A stretch of 40,497 bases of DNA from Butyrivibrio hungatei NK4A153 (GTDB lineage: Bacteria; Bacillota; Clostridia; Lachnospirales; Lachnospiraceae): assembly GCF_000424465.1 (NCBI RefSeq), contig NZ_AUJY01000023.1, forward strand, positions 1 through 40,497. Direction: 5' to 3'. The translations under genes were made by a program, and so were the position numbers. Position 1 is the first letter of the stretch; the number at the start of each line of letters is the position of its first letter. Under the pieces are notes generated by a model, which ran no database searches, was not told where the DNA came from, and worked only from the letters and a program-made list of their open reading frames with translations. This document shows positions 1 through 6,535 of the stretch, piece after piece.

Positions 1-2
1 TT

Positions 3-242
3 CGTTTTAGATTGCGTATGTGTATTTGGAAGCATTGGAAAACTCCACAGAATAGAGCTAAGAATTTGATGAAGCTGGACGTACCAAGATGGGCGGCGTA
101 TAATATCGCCTACTGCGGAGACAGATATGCAAGACTCGCTCACAATGGATGGGTACAAAAGGCTATAAGTACAAAGAGACTAACCTCATTTGGATTAGTC
201 TCAATGTTAGATTACTACACCGAAAAGTGTGTTACTTGTTAA
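3..242 (+). CDS. ltrA: Group II intron reverse transcriptase/maturase, C-terminal fragment
   Basis: Partial protein entering from the left edge in frame 3 and ending TAA at 240-242. The visible 79 or so residues are the maturase-specific domain X (GIIM): the RLRMCIWKHWKTP segment, the basic RAKNLMKL, and the closing LVSMLDYYTEK are typical of LtrA-type proteins, which bind the intron RNA, help it splice and copy it by reverse transcription. The protein stops a few residues after domain X, so it appears to lack the H-N-H endonuclease that some LtrA proteins carry; such introns rely on other priming at the target. The catalytic YADD region is outside the window. A TTG or ATG inside this stretch should not be taken as the start. 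Confidence 0.88.
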   Translation, partial: RFRLRMCIWKHWKTPQNRAKNLMKLDVPRWAAYNIAYCGDRYARLAHNGWVQKAISTKRLTSFGLVSMLDYYTEKCVTC

Positions 243-249
243 GTTGATT

Positions 250-330
250 GAACCGCCGTGTACCGAACGGTACGCACGGTGGTGTGAGAGGTCGGAATTT
301 CTCATTTATGAGAAATTCCTCCTACTCGAT
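250..330 (+). ncRNA. Group II intron domains V and VI
   Basis: Domain V: ACCGCCGTG pairs with CACGGTGGT around a CG bulge and a short TACC/GGTA stem capped by GAAC (about 250-285). Domain VI: GGAATTTCTC pairs with GAGAAATTCC (about 295-320), followed by TCCTACTCGAT, which would hold the branch-point adenosine and the 3' splice site. Pairing and terminal sequence agree with bacterial group II introns. Confidence 0.88.
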
Positions 331-387
331 TTAATTAGAAAATCTTGCATATTTTAGTTGAAAAACACTTTTTTTAATAAAAGAAAC

Positions 388-416
388 ACACATATGTGTA
401 CAAGATGATGTATAAT
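388..416 (+). promoter_or_regulatory. Candidate promoter with 12-bp palindrome
   Basis: TATAAT at 411-416 lies about 60 bases before the start of the next gene. There is no good -35 box; instead a perfect palindrome, ACACATATGTGT (388-399), covers the place where it should be. This suggests an activator- or repressor-controlled promoter, but the operator role is inference. Confidence 0.4.
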
Positions 417-474
417 GTATCTGTAATTTGGTATATTTTGTGTGAAAAAGTATTGCGAAAGGGGATAAGAAAAT

Positions 475-1509
475 ATGAAAAAAAGCATATCGGCTATCTT
501 GGGTGTTGCGTTGACGATTGTTGTCATAGTGGCCGGAGCGCTTGTTTTTCCTGTGGATTCAAAGGCATCTGAGATGACTTTTACAGGTAAGATTGACGAC
601 AGAACGACGGCTGAGAAGATGTATCTTTCTACCTCCGGCGGAACAGTAGAGATTAAGATCGATGATTCGACAGATAACAGTGAGGCAAAGTTTTTCTTCC
701 CCGGAACAAAGGTTACGGTTACTTGTTCTACGGGAAGCGACGGGTACTGGCACGCAACTTCAATCAAAAGCGAGGTAAAGCCCGGAAAAGCTGAAGTAGA
801 TTCTGCCAAGTCCACTACTGTAAAGGGTAAGATAGCAAAGGGAACAACAAGAGAGAAGATATTACTTAAGACCGGTGACGGAACAATGGAGATCAAGCTT
901 GATAACGAAACCGATTTAAGCGGAGTTAAGTGCATTTTGGTCGGTAGAGAAATCGAGGTAAACTGTGCAAGAGGATCTGATGCATATATGCATGCTTTGT
1001 CTGTAAAAGATAAGCAGACAAGCGCTTTATCCACTGCAAATGTTGAAAAGTATGGAACAGGAGTCAGAGGAACAATATCGGGGCAGACTACTTCAAGTAA
1101 GCTTGTACTCAAGACTTCCGAAGGCAGGATGGAGTTTGTGATCGACAGTAATACAGATGCTTCGGAAGGAAGAGTTGTTTTCCCCGGACAGAAGTATACG
1201 GTATATTTCTACAGAGGTAATGATTCCTGGAACCATGCTTCAAAGATTGTAAATGAGAGCGATACGTCATCACCTACAGTTTCTGTTGATGAAAGATCAA
1301 AAGCTACCGTAAACGGTAAGATCAAGAGTAAGACCAATGAGAGCACTCTTTTCCTTCAGACAAAAGACGGAACAATGGAGATAAGACTTGACGCAAACAC
1401 GGTATATAACAACTGTCTGTTCCTTATGGAAGATAAGAGAATAGTTGTTACCCTTGCAACCGGTTCTGACGGATATAACCACGCGGTGTCCATATCACCT
1501 GAGTGGTAA
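475..1509 (+). CDS. Secreted protein with four tandem beta-rich repeats
   Basis: 344 residues. Start ATG at 475 follows GAAAGGGG. The N-terminus (MKKS, then a hydrophobic stretch to about residue 28, then SKASE) is a signal peptide or single membrane anchor, so the rest should be outside the cell. The mature part consists of four repeats of about 65-70 residues (about 34-98, 113-178, 195-260, 277-342). Each follows the plan T-x-x-G-K-I ... TT-x-x-K-x-x-L-x-T ... GTMEIK-I/L-D-x-x-TD ... PG-x-x-V-x-V ... GSDGYxHA-x-S-I. The repeats look like small beta-barrel units of the OB-fold kind, but no family was recognised. The gene is flanked by the intron and a terminator and stands alone. A cell-surface or extracellular binding role is inferred from architecture only. 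Confidence 0.75.
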   Translation: MKKSISAILGVALTIVVIVAGALVFPVDSKASEMTFTGKIDDRTTAEKMYLSTSGGTVEIKIDDSTDNSEAKFFFPGTKVTVTCSTGSDGYWHATSIKSEVKPGKAEVDSAKSTTVKGKIAKGTTREKILLKTGDGTMEIKLDNETDLSGVKCILVGREIEVNCARGSDAYMHALSVKDKQTSALSTANVEKYGTGVRGTISGQTTSSKLVLKTSEGRMEFVIDSNTDASEGRVVFPGQKYTVYFYRGNDSWNHASKIVNESDTSSPTVSVDERSKATVNGKIKSKTNESTLFLQTKDGTMEIRLDANTVYNNCLFLMEDKRIVVTLATGSDGYNHAVSISPEW

Positions 1510-1546
1510 GATATCAGAAATACAGATATTTAAAAAATGGAATAAT

Positions 1547-1591
1547 AAAAGCCTTGATCATGGAAGATTCTTCACATAGTCAAGGCTTTTT
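1547..1591. terminator. Bidirectional terminator
   Basis: AAAAGCCTTGA pairs with TCAAGGCTTTTT across an 18-base or so loop. U-runs follow in both directions, so it can end both the repeat-protein gene on the plus strand and the cyclophilin gene on the minus strand. Confidence 0.85.
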
Positions 1592-1602
1592 CATTTAAGA
1601 TG

Positions 1603-2124
1603 TCATGCTTTTTCTGGTTCGGGATAATCTACTCCGAAAGTCTCTACTGTAACTGTCTTCATAACCTGAGGTGTTGTGGGACGGTCGTTCCAGTCTGTCT
1701 CAGTCTCGGCAATCTTGTTTACAACCTCGAGGCCTTCCGTAACCTTACCGAATGCAGCGTAGTCTCCGTCAAGGTGAGGAGATGTCTTGTGCATGATAAA
1801 GAACTGTGAGCCTGCTGAGTTGGGCATCATAGATCTTGCCATTGATAAAACACCCTCTGTATGCTTTAAGTCATTTTTAAATCCGTTTGATGAAAACTCA
1901 CCCTTTATTCCGTATCCGGGGCCGCCCATTCCGCTTCCTTCCGGGTCTCCGCCCTGAAGCATGAAGCCTTTTATTACGCGGTGGAAAATAAGTCCGTCGT
2001 AGAAATTCTTTTTGATAAGTGAAATAAAGTTATTTACTGTGTTGGGGGCAATCTCCGGATAGAGTTCAGCCTTTATGACATCACCGTTTTCCATTGTGAT
2101 TGTAACAATAGGATTCTGTGCCAT
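1603..2124 (-). CDS. Peptidyl-prolyl cis-trans isomerase, cyclophilin type
   Basis: 173 residues, starting MAQNPIVTITMENGDVIKAEL. The start at 2124 is chosen because AGGAGG (CCTCCT at 2131-2136 on the plus strand) sits at the right distance; the longer frame to 2208 adds 28 residues with no ribosome binding site and runs into the promoter. Cyclophilin hallmarks are present in order: FHRVIKGFMLQGGDP with the catalytic Arg, GPGY, LSMAR, NSAGSQFFI, and LDGDYAAFGKV. There is no signal peptide, so it acts in the cytoplasm, catalysing proline isomerisation during protein folding. Length is normal for bacterial PpiB-type enzymes. Monocistronic between a promoter at 2174-2201 and a shared terminator. 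Confidence 0.95.
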   Translation of the reverse strand: MAQNPIVTITMENGDVIKAELYPEIAPNTVNNFISLIKKNFYDGLIFHRVIKGFMLQGGDPEGSGMGGPGYGIKGEFSSNGFKNDLKHTEGVLSMARSMMPNSAGSQFFIMHKTSPHLDGDYAAFGKVTEGLEVVNKIAETETDWNDRPTTPQVMKTVTVETFGVDYPEPEKA

Positions 2125-2173
2125 TTTTTTCCTCCTGATAAATGTTATTGTGTTAGAAACAAACACTTCTGCA

Positions 2174-2201
2174 AGTATAACATAAAGAAAAGCAAAGTGA
2201 A
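2174..2201 (-). promoter_or_regulatory. Promoter of the cyclophilin gene
   Basis: On the minus strand TTCACT (plus 2196-2201) and TATACT (plus 2174-2179) are 16 bases apart, about 50 bases before the start codon. Confidence 0.6.
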
Positions 2202-2280
2202 AATACATAGAGAATGCAGATGAAATTTAGTGAATTTATGGCTATAATTATATTATAATCCGTTAAAAGGAGATGAGTGA

Positions 2281-3591
2281 GTGGAACTTAAATATTTGAT
2301 CACCGATGCGGAATTGTGGGGCGCATTGTTCTGTATACTGGCATCTGTATATTTGTTTTTGGGCCGCACGATCATAAAGAAAGAGTATAGGGCGCTTGCA
2401 ATACTGGAACTGACTGTAGGACTGGTTCTGGTGTTTGACGGTCTGGCCTGGTGCTACAGAGGCGTTCCGGGGGAATTTGCGTATGGAATGGTCACTGCGT
2501 CTAATTTTGTGACGTTCTTGATAAATCCCGTGATCCCTGTTTTTGTTTCAATCTATGTGATCTTTTCTGTTTATGAAGAAAAAAGTGATTTCACGATTTT
2601 CTACGCAGTAGCCGCTATCGCGATATGTGCTGAGATTATGCTTATGTTTTCGCAGGGGAGCGGATATATCTATAGAATTAATCCCGATACGAATCTATAT
2701 GAGAGAGGTCCCGGATTTCCTTTGTGGACTCTGGTCAATATGTCTGAAGCCATAATCTGCATCTTGTATCTTACGTATATGCGCAAGAAAGTGACAAAAC
2801 GCAGGTTTATTGCGGTGTTCTGCTTTATCTTTGTTCCGATTCTTGCGGCGGGGCTGCAGGTGTTTGTTTACGGCTATTCTCTTTATAATCTCGCCTGCCT
2901 TATGAGCGCGCTACTTATGCTTGCTCAGGCAATAGAAGATAATTCCAAGAATTTATTGAATCAGCGGGTGATGATAAGTACAAAAGAAAGCGAACTGTCC
3001 AATTTGAGAAATAAGATAGCGCTGTCTCAGATCAGGCCGCAGTTTATTTATACAACGCTTGATTATACAAAGGAGCTGTGCGAACGTGATCCCAAGAGGG
3101 CAAAAGATCTTGTCTCATGGCTGTCTGAATATATTAAAGGTAATAAGGGTTTTTCTGAAAAAGATGAGATGATCTTGTTTTCGGACGAGCTCGATCATAC
3201 GATGACTTTTCTTGAGATTGAAAAGGTTGTGCTTGAGGATGCTTTTGAAGTAGAGTATGACATACGGGAAAAAGACTTTGAGCTTCCTGCACTTACCCTG
3301 CAGCCCGTCGTTGAAAATGCTGTAAGGCACGGCATAAGAAAACTTGCGCCGGGAACCAAGGGTATCATAAAGATAAGCACTCATCGCGGAAACGGATATA
3401 TCAAGATTGAGGTAAAAGACAACGGAATAGGCTTTGATACAGATGAGATCACAGATAATCCCGATTATGAAGCAGAAATGCATGGCTTAAAGAATGTGGA
3501 AGAACGGCTTCGCATAATGGAAAACGCAGAGATGCATGTTAAGTCGTATCCGGGAAGAGGAACTACGGTGGAGATTATTATTCCGGTGTGA
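2281..3591 (+). CDS. LytS/YehU-type sensor histidine kinase lacking the phospho-acceptor histidine
   Basis: 436 residues, GTG start after AAAGGAG. Residues 1-220 form about seven membrane helices (visible around 12-28, 38-55, 75-97, 105-124, 149-166, 176-197, 200-217), a 7TM sensor. A coiled-coil-like stretch (221-248) leads to the His_kinase domain, where the family motif 'QIxPHFLFNTL' reads QIRPQFIYTTL: the phosphorylated His is Gln254 and the conserved Asn is Thr259. The ATPase domain keeps its N box (VVENAVRHG, 343-351), G1 box (DNGIGFD, 380-386) and a later glycine-rich end. ATP binding may therefore be intact while autophosphorylation on the usual His is impossible. No response regulator is adjacent; a 47-residue ORF follows at once. 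It could be a pseudokinase sensor or heterodimer partner. Confidence 0.88.
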   Translation: MELKYLITDAELWGALFCILASVYLFLGRTIIKKEYRALAILELTVGLVLVFDGLAWCYRGVPGEFAYGMVTASNFVTFLINPVIPVFVSIYVIFSVYEEKSDFTIFYAVAAIAICAEIMLMFSQGSGYIYRINPDTNLYERGPGFPLWTLVNMSEAIICILYLTYMRKKVTKRRFIAVFCFIFVPILAAGLQVFVYGYSLYNLACLMSALLMLAQAIEDNSKNLLNQRVMISTKESELSNLRNKIALSQIRPQFIYTTLDYTKELCERDPKRAKDLVSWLSEYIKGNKGFSEKDEMILFSDELDHTMTFLEIEKVVLEDAFEVEYDIREKDFELPALTLQPVVENAVRHGIRKLAPGTKGIIKISTHRGNGYIKIEVKDNGIGFDTDEITDNPDYEAEMHGLKNVEERLRIMENAEMHVKSYPGRGTTVEIIIPV

Positions 3592-3605
3592 AAGGAGGAA
3601 GAATA

Positions 3606-3749
3606 TTGTTTAAAACTATAAATAAACCAGATATGGATGAATATAATAATCTTATGGAGAAAACTCAGAAATGGGCTGAAAAAGTCGGAATGACGGAAAG
3701 CGATATTAGTGAAGCAATTTCTGAAGTTAGAAAAATAAAACCCGATTAA
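3606..3749 (+). CDS. Small acidic-basic helical protein, 47 residues
   Basis: TTG start at 3606, six bases after a perfect AAAGGAGGA that begins within the kinase stop codon, so translation is likely coupled to the kinase. Product MFKTINKPDMDE... ending VRKIKPD is predicted mostly helical. The C-terminal half (EKVGMTESDISEAISEVRK) resembles the short helical tails seen in small antitoxin-like proteins ('GlteeDi..ai.evR'), but there is no partner toxin and no DNA-binding half, so this is only a resemblance. The stop codon lies inside the left arm of the transcription terminator. The tight spacing suggests a product working with the kinase. Confidence 0.6.
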   Translation: MFKTINKPDMDEYNNLMEKTQKWAEKVGMTESDISEAISEVRKIKPD

Positions 3750-3771
3750 CTCAATGAGTTAATCGGATTTT
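3742..3771 (+). terminator. Rho-independent terminator
   Basis: CCGATTAAC pairs with GTTAATCGG around TCAATGA, followed by ATTTTTAG. The central TTAACTCA/TGAGTTAA core is the same as in the terminator after tRNA-Trp at 7259-7289. Confidence 0.85.
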
Positions 3772-3808
3772 TAGTGGCATGATAATAGGAATCTGAGCCA
3801 AATTATCC

Positions 3809-3967
3809 TTACATCTTAGCACCCTTTATAGATTGGAACTTCTCACCTCTAAAATAAAAGAAAGAATATATCAGCAATGCTATAGCCAATATAGCTGCTA
3901 TAGGGAATACTATAGGAGCGTAAGTGATTAAGAGTAACAAAACGATAATTATGATGACTTTTGCCAT
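3809..3967 (-). CDS. Small membrane protein, 52 residues
   Basis: Start MAKVIIII at 3967, chosen because GGAGG (CCTCC at 3974-3978) precedes it; an upstream ATG at 4051 has none. Residues 3-40 are almost wholly hydrophobic, enough for two short helices or one long one, followed by a basic tail (FRGEKFQSIKGAKM). No family was recognised. It stands alone between the terminator at 3742-3771 and the par-like locus. Confidence 0.6.
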   Translation of the reverse strand: MAKVIIIIVLLLLITYAPIVFPIAAILAIALLIYSFFYFRGEKFQSIKGAKM

Positions 3968-4097
3968 TGTGGACCTCCGTACGTTGTTTTTTGTAATGAA
4001 ATAAACGGTTAATAAAGGATATAACCGTTTGTTTGTATATCTATTTATCATATATAAAATAACGAAGAAATGAATGCTTGGATTTTAGTACAAGTGT

Positions 4098-4124
4098 TTG
4101 TATTGTGATTCGAATTGTGATAAT
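4098..4124 (+). promoter_or_regulatory. Candidate promoter of the type I toxin transcript
   Basis: TTGTAT (4098-4103) and GATAAT (4119-4124) are 15 bases apart; an alternative -10, TAATGT at 4121, gives 17. Neither is strong, so the position is tentative. Confidence 0.35.
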
Positions 4125-4140
4125 GTAAATAAGCCGTGTC

Positions 4141-4158
4141 CCTCCAGCAGAAAGGAGG
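4141..4158 (+). promoter_or_regulatory. Hairpin hiding the toxin ribosome binding site
   Basis: CCTCC (4141-4145) is complementary to the GGAGG Shine-Dalgarno (4154-4158) across AGCAGAAA. In the Fst mRNA of the pAD1 par system a 5' helix likewise hides the ribosome binding site. Here the pairing is visible; the regulatory role is inferred. Confidence 0.6.
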
Positions 4159-4164
4159 TGAGGC

Positions 4165-4189
4165 GCCGTTGGAATATATAATTGCTTTT
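4165..4189. repeat. Direct repeat A, over the toxin start codon
   Basis: GCCGTTGG followed by AATATATAATTGCTTTT covers the TTG start. It recurs at 4333-4356 with a single base missing. A transcript of the second copy's minus strand would pair with the toxin mRNA at its start. Confidence 0.9.
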
Positions 4190-4252
4190 AGCATCTCTGT
4201 GTTGGCGAGTGTAGTTGCCTACTATATTTGCAAATGGTTAGACAGAGAGTAA
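4169..4252 (+). CDS. Fst/Ldr-like type I toxin, 27 residues
   Basis: TTG start 4169, with AAAGGAGGTG about nine bases upstream. The product, MEYIIAFSISVLASVVAYYI then CKWLDRE, is one transmembrane helix followed by a short charged tail with the 'K/R-W-L-D-R' ending common to Fst/Ldr-type peptide toxins, which damage the membrane when overproduced. What makes this more than a chance ORF is its setting: ribosome binding site in a hairpin, a 13-bp bidirectional terminator behind it, and a copy of its start region beyond the terminator with an outward-reading minus-strand promoter. That is the arrangement of the par locus of pAD1. The gene is too short for usual gene callers. Toxicity is inferred. 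Confidence 0.7.
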   Translation: MEYIIAFSISVLASVVAYYICKWLDRE

Positions 4253-4292
4253 TAACACGGTACTAACCTAAGAATAGCTCACTTTGACGAGC

Positions 4293-4332
4293 AAAACCCC
4301 CTAGGTGTTGCAGCACCTAGGGGGTTGTTTTT
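4293..4332. terminator. Bidirectional terminator shared by toxin mRNA and antisense RNA
   Basis: AACCCCCTAGGTG (4295-4307) pairs perfectly with CACCTAGGGGGTT (4314-4326) around a six-base loop. TTGTTTTT follows on the plus strand and TTTTGC on the minus strand, so both convergent transcripts would end here and share the stem-loop. Confidence 0.88.
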
Positions 4333-4356
4333 GCCGTTGAATATATAATTGCTTTT
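4333..4356. repeat. Direct repeat B, in the antisense gene
   Basis: Copy of 4165-4189 lacking one G: GCCGTTG then AATATATAATTGCTTTT. It encodes nothing here and lies between the antisense promoter and the shared terminator, as DRa/DRb do in par. Confidence 0.9.
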
Positions 4357-4376
4357 TAATGCGTTTCCGCAATAAC

Positions 4377-4405
4377 ATCTTATAATAGCATATTGATTAA
4401 GTCAA
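4377..4405 (-). promoter_or_regulatory. Promoter of the antisense RNA
   Basis: Minus strand: TTGACT (plus 4400-4405), 17 bases, then TAAGAT (plus 4377-4382). An overlapping TATAAG gives a 15-base spacer. It reads directly into repeat B and is the better promoter of the locus, as expected if the antitoxin RNA is made in excess. Confidence 0.65.
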
Positions 4406-4414
4406 TATATATAC

Positions 4415-5137
4415 TTACATAGCGTTCCAGTTGATTCTAAAATGTTCATCCATGATAAATGCTATTACCATTCCAATGCAAAAAACCGAGAATGAAACAA
4501 ATGTGTATAATGCAACATGCTGGACATTCTTTTTCTTCGCATCCCTAAGTATGACGATCATGCAGAGTAGTGTGATTGCCTCAGATACCAACGCCGGAAT
4601 ATATAATAAAAAGTTATTACCGGTCATTTGGCAAAGAAACTGTCCTGTTTCATATTCATCTTCTACATGAGTTTTGCCTGTAAAGACAGGTGTGAGTAAT
4701 ACACATGTGCAAGGGACAAATCGTAATAGGCTGTTTACTGTCGCAAGTGCTGCTCCTATGTATTGAATGAGCTTGTTCTTATTCTTTTTAAAAAGCAATG
4801 TACCAAGAACACATAAAAGCAACGTACACGGAACACCGAAATCTAACAAGACTGCCTGTGTAGTGGAATAGTATGCTCTGAAATCACTATCCGACGGATA
4901 TTTGTATATATCGCCCACCTTATTGAAACCTGTACTACAAGGTATTCCTGCTATACTGTTAGCAATTCCATGACCGCATTCATGCAGGAAAATACTTACC
5001 AAGAAAACTAATAAACTTAAGCCAAACCATTTGATGTACTTCTTCGTAATAATCCCTTCTTTCTGTAAAATTTTTATCCGTTTCAGATTTTCAATAAGAA
5101 AAGCAGCTATCATCATTGATAACTGCTTTATTGCCAT
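4415..5137 (-). CDS. Membrane protein with HECGH zinc-protease motif
   Basis: Up to 240 residues with about five or six hydrophobic segments. The first major helix ends in FLHECGHGIANSIAG, an HExxH motif within a membrane segment, as in M50-type intramembrane metalloproteases (Site-2 protease relatives). A second metal-binding acidic motif was not identified with confidence; candidates are the LLDFGVPC and EDEYETG regions. A role in regulated membrane proteolysis is possible, or the protein may be a non-peptidase relative. The start is uncertain: ATG 5137 has no ribosome binding site, and a hairpin (AAGCAGTTATC / GATAGCTGCTTT, about 5091-5127) with a partial T-run lies in its first codons, which may be the terminator of the lipoprotein gene upstream. 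True translation may begin later. Confidence 0.6.
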   Translation of the reverse strand: MAIKQLSMMIAAFLIENLKRIKILQKEGIITKKYIKWFGLSLLVFLVSIFLHECGHGIANSIAGIPCSTGFNKVGDIYKYPSDSDFRAYYSTTQAVLLDFGVPCTLLLCVLGTLLFKKNKNKLIQYIGAALATVNSLLRFVPCTCVLLTPVFTGKTHVEDEYETGQFLCQMTGNNFLLYIPALVSEAITLLCMIVILRDAKKKNVQHVALYTFVSFSVFCIGMVIAFIMDEHFRINWNAM

Positions 5138-5175
5138 TTTAACTATTCAAAGATTTATTTGCAATCCGTTTTTTA

Positions 5176-5682
5176 TCAGTAAGTAGCGCCTTTAGCTTCG
5201 TTGCTCCACTCACTGAAAGTTCTGTTTGCTCCTTCGCCCTTATAAGCTCTTACCTTAATAAGGAAATCGAAATCATCCTGTGCTCCCACAGTATAGAAGT
5301 TATCTGTGGTCTCATAGGTTGAAGCATCCTCAGTATATTCCTGTTCTTCACAGTACTTTGACTTTACAGAGATTTCATATCCATCGGCTCCGTCAACGGA
5401 ATTCCACTCAAAGTATACATCCTGTCCTTCAGGTCCCTGCTTCTTTACACCATCTTTTACTGTGGGTGCGGCAAGAGCTGAATCTTTTGCCTCATCCTTT
5501 GTTGACTCTTCCGCCGTATCGGCAGCTGTATCCGTATCATCTACCGGATCGGTATTTTCGGCACTTTCCACTTCCTCTACCGTTTCTGTCTCAGGCTGCT
5601 CCGGCTGTTCAGCCTCCTGTCCGCATGCCATAATTGAAGCTGCCATAATAGATGCAGCCATGATTGTATGAAATCTTTTCAT
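5176..5682 (-). CDS. Lipoprotein with acidic linker and fibronectin-III-like domain
   Basis: 168 residues from MKRFHT at 5682, preceded by GGAAGGAG; a more upstream ATG at 5709 lacks a site. A short signal peptide ends in ASIMAC, a lipobox, so Cys would be lipidated and the protein held on the outer face of the membrane. Then comes a 60-residue Glu/Asp/Thr/Pro-rich low-complexity linker, and from about residue 78 a domain with FN3-like features (VYFEWNSVDGADGYEISV, ... FLIKVRAYKG, ... SEWSNEAKG). A surface adhesion or substrate-presenting role is typical for such proteins but not shown. The gene lies upstream of the HECGH protein in the same direction, separated by 38 bases. Confidence 0.75.
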   Translation of the reverse strand: MKRFHTIMAASIMAASIMACGQEAEQPEQPETETVEEVESAENTDPVDDTDTAADTAEESTKDEAKDSALAAPTVKDGVKKQGPEGQDVYFEWNSVDGADGYEISVKSKYCEEQEYTEDASTYETTDNFYTVGAQDDFDFLIKVRAYKGEGANRTFSEWSNEAKGATY

Positions 5683-5938
5683 ATTCTTTCTCCTTCCATT
5701 CATTTTCACCCTGTTATTTGTTTATTTTTATTTAGCATTCCAAATGCCCTTTTCATTATACCAGCATGTATTGGCGTTTCAATGGCAATAGTTGCTAAAT
5801 ATATTGTTAACAAAAGATATTTTTCTGTCTTCTTTCACCTTTTTCAGATATATTGGCATGATTCCTCATACATTTGTCACTTAATGCCGCTGATGTGGTA
5901 TACTTTTAAAATATATTTAAGATAATGAGGTAGATTCA

Positions 5939-6535
5939 TTGGAAAATAAAAACGGAAAAGAATTATGGAAACCGGGGAACATGCTGTATCCCATACCTGC
6001 AGTTATGGTAAGTTGCCAAAGAGAAGGCGAGAAGCCCAATATCATTACCGTAGCCTGGGCAGGGAATGTTTGCAGTTCACCTGCGATGTTATCCATATCT
6101 GTTCGTAAGGAGCGCTACTCCTATGATATCTTGAAGGAGACGGGCGAGTTTGTGGTTAATCTCACGAACAGAAAGCTTGCTTACGCAACCGATTGGTGCG
6201 GAGTAAGATCGGGAAAAGACTATGACAAGTTCAAAGAAATGCATCTGACGCCGTTAGAATCAAGATTCGTGTCAGCTCCCGGAATCGCAGAGAGCCCCGT
6301 AAATATTGAATGTAAGGTAAGAAACGTTCTGGAACTTGGAAGCCATGATATGTTTGTGGCTGAAGTGATGGGCGTTACCGTTGATGAGAAACTATTAGAC
6401 AACAAAGGAAAATTTGACCTGCGCGCCGCAGATCTGATCTCTTATTCACACGGAGAGTATTTTACTCTTGGTGAAAAGATCGGAAAATTCGGATACAGCG
6501 TAGTGAAAAAGAAGACATCGAAAAGGAAAAAATGA
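5939..6535 (+). CDS. Flavin reductase-like FMN-binding protein
   Basis: 198 residues, TTG start after GAGG. It begins with WKPGNMLYPIPAVMVSC, then NIITVAWAGNVCSSPAMLSISVRKERYSYD, matching the split-barrel flavin reductase domain family (flavoredoxin-like), in which this stretch binds FMN; HDMFVAEVMGV and the DLISYSHGEYFTLGEKIGKFG end are also typical. Expected to be a cytoplasmic FMN protein passing electrons from reduced pyridine nucleotide or another carrier; the true partner is unknown. The ribosome binding site leads directly to TTG, and no better ATG exists upstream. The stop overlaps the next start (ATGA), so both genes form an operon. Confidence 0.88.
   Translation: MENKNGKELWKPGNMLYPIPAVMVSCQREGEKPNIITVAWAGNVCSSPAMLSISVRKERYSYDILKETGEFVVNLTNRKLAYATDWCGVRSGKDYDKFKEMHLTPLESRFVSAPGIAESPVNIECKVRNVLELGSHDMFVAEVMGVTVDEKLLDNKGKFDLRAADLISYSHGEYFTLGEKIGKFGYSVVKKKTSKRKK

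Larger units (their letters stand above)
1..330 (+). mobile_element. Group II intron, 3' end only
   Basis: The left edge is the end of a bacterial group II intron: the last part of its maturase gene, then a stem-loop with the domain V pattern, a second stem-loop (domain VI), and the characteristic CTACTCGAT end at about 330. The rest of the intron lies outside the window, so class, insertion target and completeness cannot be judged. The 3' exon begins with an AT-rich non-coding stretch rather than an interrupted gene, which fits insertion into an intergenic site. Confidence 0.88.
4293..4370 (-). ncRNA. Candidate antisense antitoxin RNA (RNA II-like)
   Basis: Predicted to start near 4370 from the promoter at 4377-4405 and end at the shared terminator, about 80 nucleotides. 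Near its 5' end it carries the complement of direct repeat B and so can form some 24 pairs, with one bulged G, with the toxin start region; its 3' stem-loop is complementary to that of the toxin mRNA. Size and layout match RNA II of the pAD1 par system. No transcript evidence is available here. Confidence 0.65.

Noticed and set aside
354..1112. Long open frame on the minus strand (252 codons)
   Set aside because: It lies opposite the repeat-protein gene, has no ribosome binding site, and its codons mirror those of the plus-strand gene, which has a signal peptide and a fourfold repeat.
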